Assembly: GCF_043290135.1 (NCBI RefSeq)
Contig: NC_134701.1
Span: forward strand, 67,094,002 to 67,158,001
Direction: 5' to 3'
Source of the DNA: Rhipicephalus microplus
Taxonomy: Eukaryota; Arthropoda; Arachnida; Ixodida; Ixodidae
DNA: 64,000 bases
The position numbers and the translations under genes were made by a program. The notes under the pieces were generated by a model, which saw nothing but the letters and a program-made list of their open reading frames with translations, was not told the origin of the DNA and did not search any database. Positions 22,060-32,815 of the stretch are shown piece by piece; positions within the stretch are counted from its first letter, which is position 1, and every line of letters begins with the position of its first letter.

Positions 22060-23975
22060 TACGCTTCAGTGCTCTCATCAACGGAAAGCCAGTAAATGCA
22101 ATTCTCGATACAGGAGCAACAATTACTTGTATCAGCGAGGATGTGTACAAACAGCTAAAGCTTCAGTTGATGAGAGACTCCAGCATCATGGTCCAGCAAG
22201 TTGCATCAAGCATTCGAACTTTGGGTCGCGTAAACATTCAGTTACAAATTGGGAACGTCATCCAGAAAGTTTATGCACATGTGCTGCGAGGCATGAGAAC
22301 GCAATTAATTCTTGGCCTAGACAGCGCTTCATACTTCAATCTTTCTGTAAATCTGGAAAGCAAGTCAGTGACACAAGCACGTGAGAATATGAACCTTCCG
22401 CATCACAATGAAAAGAAAACCATTCAAGACCCGCTGATGCGAACCCTGACTTCAGAAAGCTTATCAGAGCATGAGCCTGTGGTGCTCGACTCTCTTTTAA
22501 GCATGTATGACGAGATATTTTCGAAATCTCAGACAGATATTGGGTGCATCACTACTGAGAAACATAGGATCGCACTTACCAATGCTGTCCCTATTCGTCG
22601 AGCACCATACCAATGTTCACAGGCAGACAAAGTGGAGATCAACAAACAGGTTAACGCTCTCCTCAAGCAAGGTGTTGTGAGGCCTTCATTATCGCCCTGC
22701 GCCGCACCTGTCAATTTAGCAGAAAAGAAAGGTGAAGGACGCACTCGTCTATGTATTGACTACCGGAAACTCAATGCCATAACGGTACCCGACTTTCAAC
22801 CAATTCCACGTATAGATGATATTCTTGACCACTTAAGAAAGGCGGAGTTTTTCACTACCTTGGACGTAACGTCGGGATACTGGCATGTGCAAATGCATCC
22901 TGACGATGTTCAGAAAACTGCATTTGTCACGCCTGATGGTCATTTTGAGTGGTTGGTAATGCCGTTTCGGTTGAAGAACGCTCCAGCTACATTTGAAAGA
23001 GCCATGAAATCAATAATAGCGAAACATCAGCTCACCAATGTTATTAATTACTTTGAAAATGTGGTCGTATACTCAGAGACATTTAATGATCATATACGAC
23101 ACCTTGAGGCGCTATTGAAAGCTCTGAAAACCGAGAACGTAAAACTCAAACGAAAAAAGTGCCAATTTGCACGCTGCAGCAATGAATACCTGGGCCACAA
23201 AATTTCACAAGGAACAGTGACATCTAAGCAAAGTAATGTGGCTGCCATACTCAAATTTCCTACACCAAAACGAGAAAAAGATCTCCAGCATTTTCTGGGC
23301 ACTGTAAACACCTACCGTCAGTACATCCCCCACTTCAGCGATATCGCTCTTCCACTCACAAAACTATTCCACAAAGGCAGCAAGTGGGTGTGGACAGAAG
23401 CATGCGAGCAAGCCTTTCGTGAACTGAAGAAGCGGATAACTGAAGAACCGGTGCTTCACATATACGACCCTTCGAGACCATGTACTGTGTACTGTGACGC
23501 ATCTGGCGAAGGCATCAATGCAGTGCTGAAACAATCTGATGACAAAGGCAAAGAACATCCTGTTGCTTACTATTCCCGCAAACTATTTAAGCACGAGGTG
23601 AACTATGCTATTACAGAAAGAGAATGTCTTGCCATAGTAGACGACATTGATAAATGGCATTGCTACCTTCATGGAAAGTCATTCACTGTTGTAACAGATC
23701 ACTCTGCACTCCAGTGGCTGAAGAATGTTAAAAATCCTCAAGGTCGTCTCTTCCGGTGGTCTTTGAAACTGTCAATGTATGATGTGAACATCAAACATCA
23801 AAAGGGCACAAGTAATGTCGAAGCAGATGCTCTCTCCAGAGCCCAAATAGTTATTCTTTTATCACACGACGACCTTCAGCGATGCAATAATGAGCGTCCA
23901 AAAGGAACGCACTCATTGGAAAATAACATCATCATCGTTAAAAAGAGGACTACGGAAAATATACGTGCCCCATGA
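22032..23975 (+). pseudogene. Protease-RT-RNase H of Mag-like element
   Basis: After the shift site the frame encodes a protease with the active site DTGATITC (about 22098-22121). RT follows, with LCIDYRKLNAITVP, LDVTSGYWHVQMHPDD and MPFRLKNAPATF (normally MPFGL). The catalytic YxDD box reads YFEN (about 23049-23060), so both aspartates are gone. RNase H has VYCDASGEG and TDHSAL. The frame then closes at 23975, inside the linker before integrase, because of a frame change; the next frame overlaps from 23890. The RT cannot be active as read. Confidence 0.9.
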
Positions 23976-25010
23976 ACTACGCCCAACCATTCTGAAGAAT
24001 GCACATCAACATTTTGGGCATGTCGGAACGAAGAAGACGCTATCACTGCTGTCTCCGCAATATTATTGGCCGCATATGGTAACGGATGTTTCCACTTATA
24101 TTCGGCATTGTGATACATGCCAGAGATGCAAGAAGACGAAAACAAAAAAGTTTGGGACGCTTCAACCTCCAGCTGAAGAGCCCTTCGACCTCTTTCCAAT
24201 AGACACCATAGGAGAATTTTCTGGATATGGCTCGTCAAAAAGGTTTATACACTTGGTTATTGATCATGCGACTCGCCACGTATGGGCGTTTGCTCATAAA
24301 AGTGACAACAGCGACGCCTACATTTCATGCTTAAAAACAGTTTTTTCTTCTCGAAAAACACGGCAGCTCCTTTCAGACCGTGGAACAGGATTTACCGCAG
24401 GAAAATTCAAGCAGTTTGTAAAACATAATCGTATACACCAACTATTCACCTCATCTCATCATCCACAATGCGATGGCATGAACTAGCGGACAAACCATAC
24501 TATCGTAACGATGCTTAAATGTAAGATCAATGACGAACCACAGAAGTCTTGGACTGAGCTGCTTCCGGAGGTAATTGACGAATACAACAGAACACCCCAC
24601 GAAGTGACCGGCTACGCACTTCCTTCCTGATGTATGGAATTCCATGTTATCCTACTGTACTGGAACAACGAGAAGAAACCGTCGAAGAAGCGCGAAAAAC
24701 TGCACTTACCAATTCTATCGCCTGCCATAATAAGAACAAAGTCATTTATGATAGAAAATTTCTTTTGATTGAGTTCCACGTCGGTGAGATTGTCCTTTAC
24801 GAGACACCATGGCATCCCAACAACGGCAAATTGAGTTCTGTCATGGAAGGACCCTACAAGATTCTACGCAAGGTTTCAACAGTGAACTATGACATCAACC
24901 GCTCCGTGCTACCCTTACGTCGAAACTCTGACATTGTGCATGTTAGCAAACTGCGGCGTTATTTTGAACCTTCTGAACTGAGACTTTCTCGAGGGGAGGG
25001 GGAAGTGTGA
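23890..25010 (+). pseudogene. Integrase of Mag-like element (catalytic Glu codon is a stop)
   Basis: The frame has a HHCC zinc segment (HQHFGH ... CDTCQRC), the first Asp in FPIDTIGEF and the second in LSDRGTGF. It then reads HHPQCDGMN and TAG at 24484-24486. In Gypsy integrases this position is the catalytic Glu (the pattern G-x-x-E-R-T-N), and RTNHTI follows the stop, so the change fits GAG to TAG. The frame continues to a second stop near 24630 and then shifts to 24630-25010. That part has the C-terminal region (EGPYKILRKV, VSKLRRYF). Several independent breaks. Confidence 0.9.
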
Positions 25011-25119
25011 CGCATTCACAAGGTGATTCTAAGAGAAGCCGACGAAGAGGAAGTGCGCGTGCATTAGAAAAAACGCATGACATCTGTACCACGACGTGTC
25101 TCCATTTTGCAGCGTCATA
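25006..25119 (+). repeat. 3' LTR of Mag-like Gypsy element
   Basis: Partner of 21176-21289, ending agcgtcata. Its last 14 bases form one arm of a 38-bp palindrome with the flank. Confidence 0.93.
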
Positions 25120-25141
25120 TATATATATGACGCTGCAAAAT
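25104..25141. repeat. 38-bp perfect palindrome at LTR edge
   Basis: attttgcagcgtca at 25104-25117, TA core, and its reverse complement at 25128-25141. The right arm duplicates the end of the LTR in inverted orientation. Confidence 0.9.
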
Positions 25142-25166
25142 TTCACATATATATATATATATATAT

Positions 25167-25684
25167 GGAATGAAGTGTATACCTAAGGGCTCGTTTTTCC
25201 GTGTTTTTACACAATATAACGGAGATCTAACAGACAATAATGCCGAGGAAATTATAGGGGAAGATATTACACCAAATTATATTGTAAATATGAAGAAAAG
25301 TGGGTAAAAAGATAACTTGCCGTGGGAAGGATCCAAACCAGCGACCTTCGAATGACGCGTTCGATGCTCTACCACTGAGCTACCACGACAGCTATACCCC
25401 CAGCCACTTTATAGGGTTTATCAGTGAATTAAACGTGCGAATGTCAGCCAGCACCACCAGTAGCCATGGCGGCGAGTGTGGCACACTCTTTTGAGCCTGT
25501 TTGGCGTCACGTAGCAAGTGAACCAGTTACGAGTGGGCAGCTGACCAATAGTCCCTCGTATACAACCGAAAGGCACTAAGTCTGCCAGTACAAGACCCTC
25601 GTTAATCAATAAGAAATGAAGTGTACACACAAAGACTTGTTTTTCCGTGTTTTTACACAATAATAATGAGATCTAACAGACAAT
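25167..25684. repeat. ~447-bp tandem repeat with tRNA-like core, left block
   Basis: gaatgaagtgtatacctaag and tctaacagacaat-type blocks recur about 447 bp apart (25168 and 25615). The same unit continues at 30999-31610 on the other side of LINE-A copy 1. Each unit holds one tRNA-like sequence on the minus strand. Confidence 0.85.
25319..25389 (-). tRNA. tRNA-like sequence (SINE or tRNA pseudogene) in tandem unit, copy 1
   Basis: 71 nt on the minus strand begin GTCGTGG and end CCACGGC, giving a 7-bp acceptor stem with one G-U. A D-arm (GCTC/GAGC), an anticodon stem (TCGAA/TTCGA) with loop CGCGTCA, and a T-arm follow. Position 33 is G, not U, and this copy's T-stem is mismatched, so a functional tRNA is unlikely. 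A-box and B-box sequences are recognisable. Best read as the Pol III head of a tRNA-derived repeat. Confidence 0.6.
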
Positions 25685-25974
25685 GGAGGAGGAGGAATAA
25701 ATGAGGTAGGACAGGGAGGTTAGCCAGTTCTCAGACCGGCTGGCTACCCTGTACTGGGGAAGGGGTAAGGGGTATAAAGGTTGAGAGAAAAGAGACATTG
25801 TAAAAAAGGAGAGAGAAGGTCATCGGACAATCCACGATGCTGCTTACAGTCTGTCTCTAAGACCACTTGCCAGCGGAAAGCGCAACAACGCTCTCAATGC
25901 CTTGCGTGCAGAGGAAGGTCTCGGCCAGTGTCCTAATACCCTTTCTTCCGACAATTGGCGATTGTCTATTATAT

Positions 25975-27053
25975 CTAAAGCTTTCGACAGTTCTTTTCTT
26001 GGCACGCTGAAGCGAGGATACTCGCAGAGAAGATGGGAGAAAGTCTCTGCGCAGCCACGGTTGTCACATGTCGGGCTCTAGTCATTCCGATTCGAAACGA
26101 ATAAGCATTCGTAAAGGCCACCCCAATCCACAGATGGCACAAAAGTGTGTACTCTGCTCTGGTTGTTCCCGATGGAAGACGGGGCTGCAGGTGTGGGTCC
26201 AAATTATGAAGGCGGACGTTGGTGAATGCCGGTAAATTCCACTGAGCGAGTGCCAGTTCTCGTGCAAGTGGTCGAAGCCCTGCAGCGGCGTCCGTTCTTG
26301 ATAATAATATAGCTACACAAAGGGCATCATCATGAGCAGTTCGGGCTGCTTCATCTGCACAGTCATTTTCATCAATGCTGCAATGGCCTGGTATCCATTG
26401 ATACGCTATGTCATGTTGTTTCTCTATAGCCCGGTGATGAAGCAGTGGTATTTCAGCAATTAGCTGTTCGTTTTGTCCTTGACGATATGGCGAGGCAATG
26501 CCATGGAGAGCTACTTTGGAGTCGGAGAATATTGACCATGTTTGTTGCGGTTCTTCAATTAGGAACTCCAGAGTGGCATGAATGGCAGCGAGTTCTGCCG
26601 CCGTGGATGATGTCAGATGCGAGGTCCTGAACTCTATCGTGATGAATTTCTTCGGAATTACCACTGCGCCTATTGAACTTGTTGAAGTGTCCGACCCATT
26701 CGTGTAAATGTGAATGCATCCACTGTGTTTCTCAAGCAGAAAGAGTAATGTTGTTTGTTTTAGGGCAAAATTTGACAATTTTTCTTCTTTTGCATTCCGG
26801 GGATAATTATCAGGGCTTCCAGTGGATGTAGATAGCACAATGGTAACGACGATCTTGCTGCGTGCGTGAAGTTCGTGGGAATCACCGTGCGATGTGGGGC
26901 AATAATAGAGCAGAACGCAGAGCGTCGCCTGGAAGTTGGAAGGGAGGCGAGGTGATACGATTTAATCCGGGTGGCATGTCCTATGTGCGTTCTTAAAGCA
27001 TCGACACGAATGTAGGTTGTGATAGGGTGTTCATGAGCGATTGCGACAGTCAC
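25975..27053 (-). pseudogene. LINE-A copy 1, RNase H and C-terminal region
   Basis: RNase H residues are visible as IHIYTNGSD (usual TDGS, here TNGS, so the first Asp is replaced), TAAELAAIHATLEF, IFSDSKVAL and WIPGHCSIDENDCADEAAR. The frame is broken near 26838/26760 and again before 25975. The Asp-to-Asn change at the first catalytic position would disable RNase H in this copy; copy 2 has TDGS there. Confidence 0.85.
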
Positions 27054-27495
27054 TGCTGAGGATGCGCATCTCGGCAGCCCGAGGCATATTCTCAGTGCTT
27101 AAGCTTGTAATGACTAGAGGGCATGTACGTTTTTTATGCGGGACTTGCCAAGCACAGGCAGGCTGTAGCGCATGAAGCCAAGAAAAAGTACAGCATACAG
27201 TTGAAGCATGGCTCGTACCGATGCACTCGATGATTTTTCTCGCAAGAAATTTAAGGACGTGGGTGATCATGATCAGATACTTCTTCGTGCAAGCGATATG
27301 AGGGCTTTAAGACAAGTCACGATCTATTATTACTCCAAGGAAACGGTGAGTCTTTTCATAGCTGATCGTGTGTTCATTAATTCTGATGCGGTATGGCGTC
27401 ATTGTCTTGCGCGTAAACGCAACCAGTGAGCATTTCTCAGATGACAGCACCAGTCCTCGTCCTTGAAGGTAGTTTGACGTCAGTGTAGCTGCTAT

Positions 27496-28308
27496 CTAAA
27501 GCCTGGCTCGTATGTGTAGACGCGTGACCCCTGATGCCCAGATGCAGATGTCGTCCGCGTATATCGACAGATGTAAGGAGTGTGGCAGGACGTCAACGAG
27601 ACCCATGAGCGCAAGGTTGAAAAGTATGGGGCTTAGGACCCCACCTTGAGGTACGCCGCGATAAGTATGATGTTGCCTTGTTGCGCCACCTTCTGTCTGA
27701 ACGAAGAAGGTTCTGTCCTTCAAATAGCTGTAGATCCATTGGTAAACGCGGCCCCACAATCCAACGCTGCCCAAGGGGTCCAGGATGGTTTAATCTAGTA
27801 CATTGTCATATGCAGCCTTAATATCCAAGAAAAGTGGCGCTGATAATCTCTTTAGGCTTTTCTGCTGTTGTACAGACGTGACAAGATCAACAACATTGTC
27901 TACGAAAGACCGTCCACGTCGAAAGCCGGTCAAAGCATCGGGGTATATATTGTTATGTTCCAAGTACCACTCCAGGCGAGTCAGCACCATTCTCTCCTTC
28001 ACCTTTCCAAAACAGCTGGCAAGTGCGATTGGGGGATAGGAGGCCATGTCCGGAGGCTATTTGCCTGGTTTGAGCAGGGGCACAAGGAGGCAGCACTTCC
28101 ACGAAGGAGGAACCAAACCGTTGCTTCACGAGTCATTGTATACAGCTAGAAGGGCACGCCAAGCTGTTCGTCCTAGGTTAGCAAGGGCCATGTAAGTGAC
28201 TCCATCGGGTCCAGGCGATGACGAGCGCTTGCATGCTGCCAATGCTGCCTGAAGCTCCTCTAGAGAAAACATATTGTCCATCCGAGTGTCTCTGGACACC
28301 GGCGCGTT
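27496..28308 (-). pseudogene. LINE-A copy 1, reverse transcriptase
   Basis: Motif A is FLDIKAAYDNV in the segment 28047-27790. The segment 27774-27496 has GVPQGGVLSPILFN and the catalytic SIYADDICIW. A stop separates the two segments. The frame ends at a TAG just after VTRLHIRARL, and the same TAG is present in copy 2. Confidence 0.88.
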
Positions 28309-29400
28309 TCATAGGTTACTCATGTTGATCCCGAACCCCTTGTTTGCAACGCTGGCACAGAAGTCTTCCGCTACATCGACTTCACGCCGGCTTTGGTGGA
28401 GAGCAAGGCATTTGAACGGACGATGCTGTTGTCGCAGTGTTCGTAGGCCACGGATTATTCTCCATATTTGCGAAAAAGGTTTGTGGGGATCGAGCGACTC
28501 GCATAGTGACTTCCATCGTAGCGACTGTAATGTAATGATTGGACGTTGAATCTTCTTTTGTAGACGTCTCGCTTCCTTCATGTCGTAGATGGATTTCGTG
28601 CGCCTATAACGTCGTTCGGCGCGACGACGGATTGCGCGAAGTCGCTCCAACTCCACCTCATATTTGTAAAAATCTGGCAAAGGTCCACAAATAAACATTG
28701 CCGCTTGGATAGCGGCCTTCATTACACCTTTTAGGCTTTCAAGAGAACCTTCTTGGTTTCTCTCGCATTGCTTCTCTGTGGATGATCTGTACTTTGACCC
28801 GTCTATCCGTGAAGCGGGCGCGATTTTCGGCTTGCTTAGCCCCTTTATCTTTATATAGGGGGTGATGTGGTCACTGCCATGCGTTTCATTGTCCGCAAAC
28901 CACTGCACCTTGGTACTTAGGCTACTTGAAACAAAAGTTTGGTCGAGACAGCTACTATATATTAGACCCCGTAAAAACGTGGGAGTGCCGTCGTTTAAAC
29001 AATATAGTTGGTGGTCAGATGCAAAAGCGGACACATTTCTTCCTCGACGGTCCATCTTCTGGCTTCCCCACAGGGGGTGATGAGCGTTAAAATCACCGGT
29101 AATAATCCATGGCCCAGGTGTCGCTGATATAATGGCGCTTAATCTTGCTGGGTCGAAGCGGCCTGAAGGCGAAATATATACTGCCACTAGCGTGAAGTTC
29201 ACGTTCTTACGCTTAACTGTCAGGCACACGTATTGGTTGCTGTCGTCCGGTGTTACTGGATGCTCAATATATGTGAGTTCGCACCTGATGTAAACAATGA
29301 CCTTACTGGTTTCATTACGGGTTGCAGATCTAAAAGCCCCATACTTAGAAAGTCGTATAGCATTGTGAAGACGTGGTTCACAAATTACGATAATTGGAAA
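28309..29400 (-). pseudogene. LINE-A copy 1, APE-type endonuclease
   Basis: The open segment from 29229 has LVAVYISPSGRFDP, the catalytic GDFNAHHPLWGS, the LDQTFVSSSL region and GSDHITPYI. The same frame continues upstream to an ICEPRL box near 29380 that holds the catalytic Glu. The first part of the domain is in another frame, as in copy 2. The ORF2 ATG used in copy 2 is lost here (cat to cct on the plus strand near 29490). Confidence 0.88.
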
Positions 29401-29618
29401 CTGATTCTGAAAAACATATGGTCAAAAATCCGAAATGCGGGGTTTAGGACCTCGGACAATCTATTAGAAAATTGATGCCTCTTTCACTTGTTTACGGAAG
29501 GGCTGCAGAGAAAGAGCCATGGTGCTTCTCTAGATTTGATAGCACCAGACTCAAAGCGTCCAATATTTGAAGAGCACTGTGGGCAGCCGGAGTCTGAATA
29601 TCATTCAGGAGTACTCAA

Positions 29619-30860
29619 TTAAATTATCTTCATGAGGGTCTTCATCACGCCTATTATTTCGTTATCTTGACTGTCATGACTTACTCGCTCTGAAGTAGCT
29701 TTCAGCGGGCGATGCGGCGGCTCTACTGGCGGTGTCACTGACGGCAGCACTGGCCATGCGTCAGGGTCAATGTTTCTTGAGTCTTTCTGAGGATGCTTGT
29801 TGTTGACACTTGTTGATGCTTGTGGTGGTGAGTGCGTAATATGGGGTAGCGGTGTATCCCTGGCCTTGGCAGAGGATGTCCCAGGAGTTTTCCTATGGCG
29901 CGAACGCCGACGTCGCACTTTTGCAGCAGCCTCCCTGTGGGTGGAACCGTCTCTGGCCATCTGCCTCAGCACTTGCATCTCCTTCTTCATATTTGGGCAC
30001 TGCTTTGATGACGCCTCGTGAGGACCATGGCGATTGCCGCATTTGCGATGTTCTGCCTGGCAGGCTTCCGTGTTGTGCGACTCCGAGCATTGGGAGCACA
30101 CAGCAGAACTTGTGCAAACAGCACTCACGTGTCCTACTTTACAGCACTTCAAACACTGAAGAGGTTTCGGCATGAATGGCCGTACTGCGTGTCGAAAATG
30201 ACCAACTCTTACTTGAGTGTGGAGGCTGTCACCCTTGAAAACTAGTTTCACGCATCGTTAGTTCCCGAGACGGCGGGCTTGCAAGATTATATTAGCTTCC
30301 GTTACTGGTTTGATTAGAGTGGGAAAATCAATATTGCTGATAGAAGTGTCGACGTCGTAGATAACGCCTGCCCTAGAGTCCTTGCCATCTGGTATGAAAG
30401 AACGTACGTTGATGTTCCCCAGCACATTCTCCTTGGTCAATACGTCGAAAGCAGTACGTTGCGTAACGTCTATCGCCAGAACGTTCTTGCGGCCATTGAT
30501 TATCACACCTGTTATTTGTCCCGGAACGAGTGCCTCAAGCGACAAATACGTGACCTGGCGATTAAGTCGGTTCATGCTGTCAGTGGCATTCAGCGGGACA
30601 AACAAAATAGTGTGAACCGGTGGCTCTTGAATATTAGTGGTGGCCTTACTTTGGGAAGGATATGTCGTAAGCAGCCTCCCCTTCGCCTTGTGTCTTGCCA
30701 TGGGCACAAAGTCACTTTCATCGGAGCTCTCATCACTGGCCGTAGAGTATATCAGCGTGTCCTCGCTGTCGACGTCGCTTGGGTGGCCGGAGCACTTTTT
30801 TGGAGTGGCCACAGACGACGCGGAACGTATGGGTGGAGGCCCTGGTGATTCTACGTCCAT
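29619..30860 (-). pseudogene. LINE-A copy 1 ORF1 (Gag-like, CCHC zinc knuckles)
   Basis: The probable ATG is at 30860 (MDVESPG). An acidic Ser-rich N-terminus precedes a nucleic-acid-binding middle region. A nonsense codon after QARRLGN (~30258; TCA to TAA compared with copy 2) interrupts it. The second half has CLKCCKVGHVSAVC, a good C-x2-C-x4-H-x4-C knuckle, followed by CSQCSESHNTEAC and a third Cys-rich segment. The C-terminus is cut early by a short insertion near 29620. ORF1 proteins of this type coat LINE RNA. Confidence 0.9.
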
Positions 30861-31090
30861 TTCCGCAGGCAGAAGAGTGGCGTCTTCCACAAGCACCGCA
30901 GAAAACTAGAAAAAAAAACAGAGACTGAAACCAGCGTTCCGTTCAGGAAACACTTCGTCTTCTTTTTCCTCCGCGCCAGACGAGCCTTTGGTTTGCTGTC
31001 TAACGCACAATAATGCCAAGAAAAGTATAGGGGAGATATTAGACCAAATTGTAATGTAAATATGATGAAAAGTGGGTGAAAAGATAACTT

Positions 31091-31161
31091 GCCGTGGGCA
31101 GAATCCGAACCTGCCACCTTCGAATGACGCGTTCGATGATCTAACACTGAGGTACCACGAC
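31091..31161 (-). tRNA. tRNA-like sequence in tandem unit, copy 2
   Basis: Same layout as 25319-25389. Here the T-arm is well formed (GCAGG-TTCGGAT-TCTGC, one G-U) but the D-arm carries changes (GATC for GAGC). No normal anticodon loop (G at position 33). Confidence 0.6.
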
Positions 31162-31536
31162 AGCTATCTCCCCAGCAACTTTATAGGGTTTATATTTGAA
31201 TTAAACGTGGGAGTGTCAATCGGCGCCACCAGTAGCCATGGCAGCGAGTGTGGCACACTCTTTTGAGTCTGTTTGACATTACGTAGCATGTGAACTTGTT
31301 ACGAGTGGACAGCTGACCAATAGCCCCTCGTATACAACCTAAAGGCACTAAGTCTGTCAGTACGAGACCCTCGTTAATGAATAAGGAATGAAGTGTATAC
31401 CTAAGGGCTCGTTTTTCCGTGTTTTTACCCAGTATTAATGAGATCTAACAGACAATAATGCCAAGAAAAGTATAGAGGAAGATATTAGACCAAATTGTAA
31501 GGTAAACATGAAGAAAAGTGGGTGAAAAAATAACTT

Positions 31537-31592
31537 GCCGTGGGCAGTATCCGAACCGGCGACCTTCAAATGACGCGTTCGATGCTCTACCA
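31537..31592 (-). tRNA. tRNA-like sequence, copy 3 (5' truncated)
   Basis: Matches the other two from the acceptor 3' strand through the D-arm, then breaks off at a junction with unrelated sequence. Confidence 0.55.
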
Positions 31593-31753
31593 GTTATCTC
31601 TCCAAAAGTTACCCAGTTTAAATACAGTAGTGTAGTAGCAATCATCACTGACTCATTATCTGTGTGTTCTACTCTCTCTTCATTTGGTGAAACGCATCTT
31701 CTAAAGCTTTGCATAATACTAGTTCTCTCACACCTACGTTGCCTCCATATAAT

Positions 31754-32289
31754 TTAGGTACCAGGACACAAGGGTTTCTTCTTAAACAAAAGCGCTGATT
31801 CTTTAACAAAGGCAGCGCTTTTCATGCCAATCATTCCGGTTTTCCCAATGACAGCATAAATTACAATTGCAGGATTCCGCACCCTAACTTTCAAAAAATG
31901 CTTATCAGACCCTGTCTTGACGGCTTCTCCAGAATATAGGCACCTGTTGTTTCCCTGGAACAGCGAGTTATCGCAATCGAGAATAATGGAAGTGCCCATA
32001 ACCAAACTTTGCGGTTGGGTTACCTCCCTCAACTTTTACCTGCATAGGGCATGTCAAGCGTTGTCTTCTCTGTGCATCTGCTGTACGGAGGAGGAGACAA
32101 TCAGTCATTATTTTCTATCCTGTGGCCGGTATACGTCATTGAGAAGAAGAATCATAGCACCACCTCTTCGAAACTTGGGTCTGGAAATATCCGAATCACT
32201 TGTTCTATCACTCGGTGCCTCTTCTCTGGGCTGGGGGATGGGGAAGTCACAGGGATGTTTGCTACACCATAGAGGAATTTATCAGTCAG
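31754..32289 (+). pseudogene. 3' fragment of a LINE-B-family element
   Basis: A frame near 31917-32330 has RHLLFPWNSEL and a terminal Cys-His motif, LCICCTEEETISHYFLSCGRY. This closely resembles LCKFCSESETIEHYFLSCRRY at the end of LINE-B (near 43310-43375). RT and RNase H cores are absent. The 3' part runs into a large inverted repeat. Confidence 0.75.
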
Positions 32290-32416
32290 ATAGGTTACAC
32301 AATAGATACATTTTGAATAATAATATATAAATGCTTAAAAGAATGAGTAATATAGCTCTATATTCTTTTAAGCATTGATATATTATTATTCAAAAAGTAT
32401 CTATTGTGTAACCTAT
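32290..32416. repeat. 55-bp-arm inverted repeat (hairpin)
   Basis: Arms 32290-32344 and 32362-32416 are near-perfect reverse complements (taggttacacaatagatac and its mirror), with a 17-bp loop. It sits at the 3' end of the LINE fragment; the left arm includes the fragment's last codons. Confidence 0.92.
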
Positions 32417-32504
32417 CGCTAGCATACACGAGTAGTATTGCGAAGAAACAAAAAAAATTCACCGAACACTCGGCCAATTCCCTGCATTAGATAAGAGACA
32501 CGAG

Positions 32505-32536
32505 CAGAAGAAGGAGAAGAAGAAGAAGAAGAAGAA

Positions 32537-32568
<32 letters not shown>

Positions 32569-32569
32569 A
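32505..32569. repeat. (GAA)n microsatellite, left part
   Basis: GAA/GAG repeats cut by a SINE insertion and resumed at 32816. Confidence 0.95.
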
Positions 32570-32570
32570 T

Positions 32571-32815
32571 GATTGATTGATTGATTTGTGGGGTTTAACG
32601 TCCCAAAACCACCATATGAATATGAGAGACGCTGTAGTGGAGGATTCCGGAAATTTTGACCACCTGGGGTTCAGTACCGTGCACCCAAATCTGAGCACAC
32701 GGGCCTACAACATTTGCGCCTCCATCGGAAATGCAGCCGCCGCAGCCACGATATGAACCCGCGACCTGAGGGTCAGCAGCCGAGTACCTTAGCCACTAGA
32801 CCACCGCGGCGGGGC
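32571..32815 (-). mobile_element. Ruka-type SINE, near full length
   Basis: On the minus strand: a tRNA-like head with A box (TGGTCTAGTGGCTAAGG) and B box (GGGTTCATATC), the Ruka body (ggcggctgcatttcc, ccccaggtggtc) and the tail ggttttgggacgttaaacc with (ATCA)n. It sits inside a (GAA)n tract. This is the most complete copy in the window. Transcription would be by RNA polymerase III. Confidence 0.93.

Larger units (their letters stand above)
25685..30998 (-). mobile_element. LINE-A copy 1, near full length I-superfamily LINE
   Basis: About 5.3 kb on the minus strand with ORF1 (zinc knuckles), endonuclease, RT and RNase H. Flanks tctaacagacaat (25672-25684) and tctaacgcacaat (30999-31011) match at 11 of 13 bases. 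They join the two halves of the tandem repeat seamlessly, so they are the target duplication and fix both ends. The 3' end is a purine-rich ggaggaggaggaataaatga region on the plus strand. The copy has stops and frameshifts throughout. Confidence 0.92.
30999..31610. repeat. ~447-bp tandem repeat with tRNA-like core, right block
   Basis: caataatgccaagaaaagta occurs at about 31006 and 31453, about 447 bp apart. It continues the array seen at 25167-25684 across LINE-A copy 1. The last unit breaks off inside its tRNA-like part near 31592. Confidence 0.85.

Noticed and set aside
25319..25389. Functional tRNA-Thr(CGT)
   Set aside because: The cloverleaf is suggestive, but position 33 is G, this copy's T-stem is mispaired, and related copies are degenerate and embedded in a repeat.
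30258..30909. Plus-strand frames opposite LINE-A ORF1 (such as 30459-30848 and 39053-39442)
   Set aside because: They mirror the real minus-strand ORF1 in both copies and have no domain of their own.
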